Below, piece after piece: positions 32,540-36,616 of a DNA stretch of 36,616 bases (position 1 is its first letter; each line of letters begins with the position of its first letter). The position numbers were made by a program, and so were the translations under genes. Below the pieces are notes generated by a model. It worked only from the letters and a program-made list of their open reading frames with translations, ran no database searches and was not told where the DNA came from. Source of the stretch: Pseudonocardiaceae bacterium (GTDB taxonomy: Bacteria > Actinomycetota > Actinomycetes > Mycobacteriales > Pseudonocardiaceae); NCBI GenBank assembly GCA_009379845.1, contig WHSZ01000060.1, positions 1 through 36,616 on the forward strand, written 5' to 3'.

Positions 32540-33118
32540 ATGGCTTTCTTCCTCGAATCCGTCCGCCACCCGCTGCGGACCGGCGCGCTCACCGTGACCA
32601 CGCGTGGCTGTGTCCAAGCGTTCCTGTCCGGCGCGGACGTCCGGACGGCGCGAACGGTGATCGAGCTGGGTGCCGGCACCGGAGCCATCACCGGTGCGCT
32701 CAGCCGGCGACTGCCGCCGGACGGGCACCTGCTGGCGGTCGAGGTGAGCCCCAACCTCGCCCGCCAGCTCGGTCGCCGGCACGCGGCGCCGAACGTGGAG
32801 ACGGTGTGCGCGTCGGCACTCCGCCTACCCGAGCTGGTTCAGGAACGAAACCTGACCACGGTCGACCAGGTGATCTGCACATTGCCGTGGACCTTGATGC
32901 CGCTCGGCGAGCAGCGTGGCATTCTGCGCGAGGTGCGCCAGGTGCTGGACGCCGACGGCGTCTTCAGCACCCTGCTCTCCGCGTCCCGGATCAGGACTCG
33001 GGCCGGGCAGCGGTTCGAAAGCCTGCTGTGGGATCACTTTCCGGACGTGCGGCAGGGCAGCACGTGGTGGCTGAACTTGCCTCCGCTGCGCGCTTACCAC
33101 TGCCGGCCGAGCCTGTGA
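32540..33118 (+). CDS. SAM-dependent methyltransferase, PmtA/KsgA-like
   Basis: This is a 192-residue class I methyltransferase. The SAM loop ELGAGTGAITGAL is near residue 35, and the acidic end of the next strand is AVEVSP. The form recalls bacterial phospholipid N-methyltransferase and rRNA-dimethylase relatives, but the KsgA NLPY motif is replaced by CTLPWTLMP. A membrane-lipid substrate is a reasonable guess. Codons before the ATG also read in a protein-like way (FDRAAGEFDGL), but no start codon is available there before the upstream gene. Confidence 0.82.
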   Translation: MAFFLESVRHPLRTGALTVTTRGCVQAFLSGADVRTARTVIELGAGTGAITGALSRRLPPDGHLLAVEVSPNLARQLGRRHAAPNVETVCASALRLPELVQERNLTTVDQVICTLPWTLMPLGEQRGILREVRQVLDADGVFSTLLSASRIRTRAGQRFESLLWDHFPDVRQGSTWWLNLPPLRAYHCRPSL

Positions 33119-33132
33119 GTGTCCTGATTGCC

Positions 33133-33167
33133 GGGCCCGTCCACCCGCGGGGTGTATCTACGGGCCC
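33133..33167. terminator. Bidirectional terminator hairpin
   Basis: GGGCCCGT (33133-33140) pairs perfectly with ACGGGCCC (33160-33167), 19-base loop. It lies between the convergent methyltransferase and pup genes and can serve both. Confidence 0.5.
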
Positions 33168-33183
33168 AGCCCCTCGACCGTAG

Positions 33184-33378
33184 CTATTGGCCGCCCTTCT
33201 GCACGTACGCCCGGATGAAGTCCTCGGCGTTGTCCTCGAGGACGTCGTCGATCTCGTCGAGCACCTCGCCAGTATCGGAGTCGAGCTTCTCGCGGCGTTC
33301 CTGCCCCGAGGACTCCGGCTCGGTGGTCTCGTCCTCGTCGTCGTTGCCTCCGTGCCGTCGGACGTGTTCCTGCGCCAT
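33184..33378 (-). CDS. pup: Prokaryotic ubiquitin-like protein Pup, isolated copy
   Basis: This 64-residue, acidic, largely disordered protein is ligated to lysines of target proteins for Mpa-proteasome degradation. The diagnostic C-terminal half is intact: GQERREKLDSDTGEVLDEID, then NAEDFIRAYVQKGGQ. The terminal Gln requires Dop deamidation before PafA ligation. The ATG has GAGAGG upstream. In actinobacteria pup normally sits between dop and prcB. Here no mpa, dop, prc or pafA gene is near, so this is either a second pup or a relocated one. The N-terminus differs from common Pups (His/Arg, then an Asp/Glu run). Confidence 0.93.
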   Translation of the reverse strand: MAQEHVRRHGGNDDEDETTEPESSGQERREKLDSDTGEVLDEIDDVLEDNAEDFIRAYVQKGGQ

Positions 33379-33567
33379 ATTCCTCTCCCGAGAGTGGGCA
33401 CCTGCTACGCCTCACTGAGGTACCCCACGTCGATCACCACTATGCGGTGACACGAGTGGATGCTCAGCGCGGCGTGTGTCGGGCACCGTCAACCTCGTTG
33501 GTTTGCCCATTGGCGCCACCGGCAAACCTCCGGACGGTAACCAGGCGTAGCTGGCCGCGCTAGCCGA

Positions 33568-35304
33568 TCACCGGGCGAAGTCGGCGAGGTTGGTGGAAAC
33601 CGGCTCTCGCTTGCCGTTGTTCTGGGTCGGTGACGCCGTCAGCACATCGAGGTGCTGGTACCCGGGGGCGATCACCAGGCGGCCCGGCGGCCGCTCGCCG
33701 TCGCCACCGGACAGCCCGTCCCCAGCGAGAAGCGTGATCCGCGGGTTCGCGGTGAGCCCGTGGCGATGCACCGTGTGCTTGGCTATCGCCGGCGAGTCGG
33801 CCTGGTAGATGTCCGTGACCAGCTTCGTCGGGAAGTACTGCTCGGTGAAGTCCAACGGGTGTTCGGACAGGCTGCGCGCCAGCTGCTGGATGTCGGTGAC
33901 CTCCTTGCCCGCGTCGGTGAACGGCTCGCCGTTGCGGGTCTTGTACACCGGGTCGTCCGGTGCGCCGATCCGGTCGAAGTTGCGCCAGGTGTACCGCGGA
34001 CCGTTCGGCTCATCCGGGATAGCCTTCGGTTCGGTGCCGAACTGGCCGGCGAGGCCCTCCAGCCCGGGTATCCGGCCGAGATCGTGCGGTGCCGGGAAGT
34101 CCTTGTCCACGATCCTGCCACCGTCGAAGAAGCCGACGCTGGTCTGCAGGAATGCCAGCGGCTGCGAGTGATCGTCGAGTAACCCACCGAGTACCGCTTC
34201 GTTGGTGAGCCGGAAATCCTGCACCGACGGGGTGCAGGTGAGGAACGTGGCGAGATCCTTGGAGAACAGCAGCCGGGTGGTGGTTTCCAGGTTGAAGTTC
34301 GACGGGAGGTAGCTCACCAGTTCGGAACGCCCGCCCGGATCGGCGTTCGCGGCCAGCCCGGCGATTCCGAGCACGTTCATCGTCTCCGCGTTGATCAACG
34401 CGGGCAGCGAGATGCTCCGCGGGATGACTCCGCCGTTCAGCCCGGCCTGGGTGGCCGCGTACCCGACGCCAGGGTCCGGCACCATCGCGCTGGCCTCCTG
34501 GCCGCCGATGTCCTCCAGCGACGTGGAGATCGAACTGTCCAGGGCGAAGTATCCGGAGCATTGGTTGAATCCGGCGTCGCCGGTGGTGCCCGGGTTGCCG
34601 TCGAAATCCCACACCGCGAAGAAGCCGGTGAGGACGCCACCGAGAGAATGCCCGCCGCACAACGCCTTTTCCTTGCGCAGTGCGGGATCGGGGAGCTCGG
34701 CAGCCATCAGGTCGTACTGGTCCTTGACGGTCTGCCGCAGGCCGACGCGTCCCAGCCACCCGAGCTGGTCGTTGCCGAGGTAGCCGTCGAACGTTCTCCC
34801 GTCGATCTCCCTGTTCCGGTAGTAGTAGTCGACCGCCAGCCGCCAGTCGTTTTGCCGCTGGCCGGCCCGGGTGCCGGTATGGTCCTCGAGGCAGTTCGAC
34901 CGGCGATCCAGCGCCCAGAACTCGACGTACCTGCCGTGCTCGGCGCTTCGCTCGATGGTGTTCCGTGCGACGCCGTCGAAGGCGCCGGCACCTTCCAGGA
35001 TGCCGGGCTGGGCGATCAGGATCTTATCGGCGTCCCGCGAGTCCGCCGGCCCGTCCCGATGCCGGTACCGCAGATAGGAAACCCAGTCGCACTCCGCGGG
35101 GTGTGGGCCGGCTGAGGCCGGCAGTGGCAGCTTCACCCGCACGACCGACTCGGCCACGCTGGTGGTCGGCGAACTGGAGGCCACCGGTTCCTCGACCCGC
35201 GGAACGTCTGCCCGGACGGCGGCCGCCGACTGCGGGACCACCGCCGCGCTGGCCAGCAGGCCGGCAACCACGATGCCGCGACATACCGCGCTGCTTCGTC
35301 GCAT
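33568..35304 (-). CDS. Secreted alpha/beta-hydrolase, specificity unknown
   Basis: This is 578 residues from the ATG at 35304, which has GGAGAACGC upstream. An N-terminal signal peptide (Arg pair, then GIVVAGLLASAAVV, likely cut after SAAA) indicates export. The nucleophile elbow CGGHSLGG is near residue 220, and HLDV close to the C-terminus may hold the catalytic His. Cys residues such as SNCLEDH and NQCSGYF could form disulphides. The overall form is a lipase/esterase-like fold of large size; I cannot name the subfamily. It is divergent from a TetR regulator with a shared palindromic region. Confidence 0.8.
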   Translation of the reverse strand: MRRSSAVCRGIVVAGLLASAAVVPQSAAAVRADVPRVEEPVASSSPTTSVAESVVRVKLPLPASAGPHPAECDWVSYLRYRHRDGPADSRDADKILIAQPGILEGAGAFDGVARNTIERSAEHGRYVEFWALDRRSNCLEDHTGTRAGQRQNDWRLAVDYYYRNREIDGRTFDGYLGNDQLGWLGRVGLRQTVKDQYDLMAAELPDPALRKEKALCGGHSLGGVLTGFFAVWDFDGNPGTTGDAGFNQCSGYFALDSSISTSLEDIGGQEASAMVPDPGVGYAATQAGLNGGVIPRSISLPALINAETMNVLGIAGLAANADPGGRSELVSYLPSNFNLETTTRLLFSKDLATFLTCTPSVQDFRLTNEAVLGGLLDDHSQPLAFLQTSVGFFDGGRIVDKDFPAPHDLGRIPGLEGLAGQFGTEPKAIPDEPNGPRYTWRNFDRIGAPDDPVYKTRNGEPFTDAGKEVTDIQQLARSLSEHPLDFTEQYFPTKLVTDIYQADSPAIAKHTVHRHGLTANPRITLLAGDGLSGGDGERPPGRLVIAPGYQHLDVLTASPTQNNGKREPVSTNLADFAR

Positions 35305-35316
35305 GCGTTCTCCGTT

Positions 35317-35353
35317 GCGAACGATGTTCCCATAAGATGCGATCGCTGTTCGC
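35317..35353. promoter_or_regulatory. Palindromic control region between hydrolase and TetR genes
   Basis: It contains GAAC-GAT-GTTC (35319-35329), the self-complementary GCGATCGC (35339-35346) and the outer pair GCGAAC/GTTCGC (35317-35322 and 35348-35353). All fall in the 64-base gap between divergent starts, the normal place for a TetR operator. Confidence 0.5.
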
Positions 35354-35371
35354 GTCGGTAAGCTACGGGTG

Positions 35372-36085
35372 ATGCCTGCCGAAGTCAACGGTGCTGCGCC
35401 CGGATCGGCGCGCTGGTGGGGCGACCGCTACCACCAGCGAGCCCGAGCGCGCCGCGGCGCTTTGACCATCGACAAGATCTGCGAGACGGCGCTGGCCATC
35501 CTGGACAGGGACGGCCTGCGCGAACTCACCATGCGCCGGTTGGCCGACGAGCTCGGCACCGGCCCGGCTTCGTTGTACCGGCACGTCGCCAGCCGCGAGG
35601 AGCTGCTGGCCGAGGTGGTGGACCGGGTGCTCGGCGAACTGCCGGCACCGGACGAGAACCTCGGCTGGCGCGACGCGATCGAGCGCCTCGCCCGGGATCT
35701 GCGCAGGGCGTTGCTAGCGCATCGGTCCGTGGTACTCGTGGTGGCCGACTCGCCGCTGCTCGGTCCGAACGCGATGCGGATCCGCGAGCTGTTCTGGCGG
35801 GCCATGGACCGCGACGGGTGCGATCCGCGGTTCGTGGTGCAGACGTACTTCACCGTGGTGCACTTCGTGGTGTGCTCGGCACTGTTCAGCGCGAACGCCG
35901 CGCGGCGCGGCGAGGTGTGGGATGGCCGGGCCAGCTCCGGGCTGGGCGAACTGCTGGACGTGCTACCCGCGCGGAGCTATCCGACCGTGTTGAAGTTCAG
36001 TGACTACGGGGACAAGCCCGATCCGGAGTACGACTTCAACTTCGGGCTGCGCGCGCTGCTGGACGGCCTGGCCGTGTCCCGGTAG
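35372..36085 (+). CDS. TetR-family transcriptional repressor
   Basis: This is a 237-residue regulator. The HTH is at residues ~28-75 (ALTIDKICETALAILDRDG, then MRRLADELGTGPASLYRHVASREEL). The C-terminal domain is helical with a hydrophobic ligand pocket (VLVVADSPLLGPNAMR). An overlapping GTG at 35369 is an alternative start. Divergence from the secreted hydrolase with a tight palindromic gap suggests it controls that gene and itself. Confidence 0.92.
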   Translation: MPAEVNGAAPGSARWWGDRYHQRARARRGALTIDKICETALAILDRDGLRELTMRRLADELGTGPASLYRHVASREELLAEVVDRVLGELPAPDENLGWRDAIERLARDLRRALLAHRSVVLVVADSPLLGPNAMRIRELFWRAMDRDGCDPRFVVQTYFTVVHFVVCSALFSANAARRGEVWDGRASSGLGELLDVLPARSYPTVLKFSDYGDKPDPEYDFNFGLRALLDGLAVSR

Positions 36086-36088
36086 CCG

Positions 36089-36313
36089 GTGTTCGGCGGG
36101 CGTTCGTCCGGGGCACGGGTTGCCTGCCGAACCGCCGCGGACGGTCAGGCGGTCGGGGTGTTGTGCCTGGCGTTCCCGCTGCACCCGCCCGGCAAGCCGG
36201 ACAAGAGCAGGCAACCGGAGCTGGACGAGGTTGGTGTGCCCACGCTCGTCGTGCAGGGCGAGGCCGACCCGTTCGGCCGCCCGGAACCGGCCAGGCTGCG
36301 AGAGGTCGTGTAA
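36089..36313 (+). pseudogene. Internal remnant of a KANL3/TEX30-type alpha/beta hydrolase
   Basis: About 74 codons contain the nucleophile elbow GGRSSGARVACRTAA, LCLAFPLHPPGKPDKSRQPEL and VPTLVVQGEADPFG, which together mark the KANL3/TEX30 family of small hydrolases (~200 residues). The N-terminal ~90 residues before the elbow and the C-terminal part with the catalytic His are missing. It begins 4 bases after the TetR stop, without a ribosome site. So it is a truncated gene, not an expressed enzyme. Confidence 0.7.
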
Positions 36314-36478
36314 GTATTCAAACCCCGCTCGAGTGGACGCAGTTCTTTATCCAGCCATTCTGACACGGCGCGCGAGATGCTGTCCGGTTCTTTATCGAGG
36401 GCATGGATGCCCGGCAGATATGGCGCGGCGGTGCGATTCGCGGCTGCTGTGCGGTGGTGTTGGGTGCGCGGATTTTAT

Positions 36479-36576
36479 GGTGTCGCTTCTCGGGATTCCA
36501 GGGCGCTTCGCGTCGCTGTCGCGACGACCCCGCCGGCGGCGGGGTCGCCCGTGGATTCCCGAGCCTCTGCGACACC
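36479..36576. repeat. Long nested inverted repeat
   Basis: Outer arms GGTGTCGC (36479-36486) and GCGACACC (36569-36576) pair perfectly. Inside, CTCGGGA/TTCCCGAG with TCCA/TGGA and GGGCG/CGCCC extend the pairing (36489-36505 with 36546-36563). Inside that, GACCCCGCC-GGC-GGCGGGGTC is a perfect 9-bp hairpin. The whole 98 bases can fold into one branched structure. It may be a repetitive extragenic palindrome or a decayed miniature element. No gene is seen between 36314 and 36616. Confidence 0.6.
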
Positions 36577-36589
36577 AGGGCAGTCCGTT

Positions 36590-36614
36590 GCGGGCAGGCG
36601 CAGGGCCTGCCCGC
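36590..36614. terminator. Strong hairpin at the window edge
   Basis: GCGGGCAGGC (36590-36599) and GCCTGCCCGC (36605-36614), a perfect 10-bp stem with a 5-base loop, followed by TT at the edge. It has the form of an intrinsic terminator, possibly for a gene beyond the window. Confidence 0.5.
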
Positions 36615-36616
36615 TT

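Noticed and set aside
36089..36313. Complete small hydrolase gene at the right end
   Set aside because: Only the middle of the fold is present; the N-terminal strands and the catalytic His region are missing and no ribosome site precedes it.
1..36616. CRISPR arrays, tRNA/rRNA genes, insertion sequences
   Set aside because: No regularly spaced repeats, no cloverleaf-like or rRNA-like segments and no transposase-like proteins were seen by eye.

Overview
This window is high-GC actinobacterial DNA, most likely from the order Pseudonocardiales (Amycolatopsis/Saccharopolyspora-like). The evidence is the codon use, many GTG starts, 4-bp ATGA/GTGA gene overlaps, a prokaryotic ubiquitin-like protein (Pup) gene, an actinobacterial gas-vesicle operon and a Gordonia/Rhodococcus-type propane monooxygenase cluster. 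The genus is an inference. I saw no rRNA or tRNA gene, CRISPR array, transposase or phage gene.

Layout. (1) 1-8052, + strand: a soluble di-iron (propane/phenol-type) monooxygenase operon. It holds the truncated hydroxylase large subunit, reductase, small subunit, coupling protein, an amidohydrolase, an MIP18/DUF59 Fe-S assembly protein, a zinc alcohol dehydrogenase and a dedicated GroEL paralogue. Together they oxidise a small alkane, ketone or phenolic substrate, process the alcohol and fold the hydroxylase. (2) 8398-12546: a secreted lytic transglycosylase, a ParA/MinD-like ATPase, an SDR oxidoreductase, an EamA exporter and a tiny membrane protein with a structured leader. (3) 12700-15741: an XRE regulator with an unassigned alpha/beta sensor domain, preceded by two exact copies of a 13-bp palindrome and translationally coupled to a 594-aa protein that joins a glycosyltransferase-like domain to a left-handed beta-helix acyltransferase domain. 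This is the best candidate for an undescribed system here. (4) 15859-17668: a DUF1992 protein, two abutting gene remnants (a WYL-type regulator tail and a berberine-bridge oxidase tail) and an ArsR-AHSA1 fusion with a strong internal translation start.

(5) 17713-21309, - strand: a compact gas-vesicle operon in the order O, J, 51-aa unknown, F/L, S, K, A, F/L, ending in a strong terminator. No GvpG or GvpN is visible. (6) 21532-29498: a glycan-utilisation locus with a nitroreductase, a cytoplasmic GH5 glucanase, CUT1 ABC permeases and binding protein, a divergent ROK repressor and xylose isomerase. The two outward promoters share one architecture (TTGAC[A/G], 17 bp, T[T/A]AGTT) with palindromes over or next to the -10 box, which suggests one ROK regulon. 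No ABC ATPase is present. (7) 29651-31156: a [3Fe-4S]-type ferredoxin and a cytochrome P450 facing each other.

(8) 31211-36085: homocysteine S-methyltransferase, a GlsB/YeaQ membrane protein, a PmtA-like methyltransferase, an isolated pup gene with no proteasome gene nearby, a secreted alpha/beta hydrolase and a divergent TetR regulator. (9) 36089-36616: a remnant of a KANL3/TEX30-type hydrolase and a dense set of nested palindromes running to the window edge.
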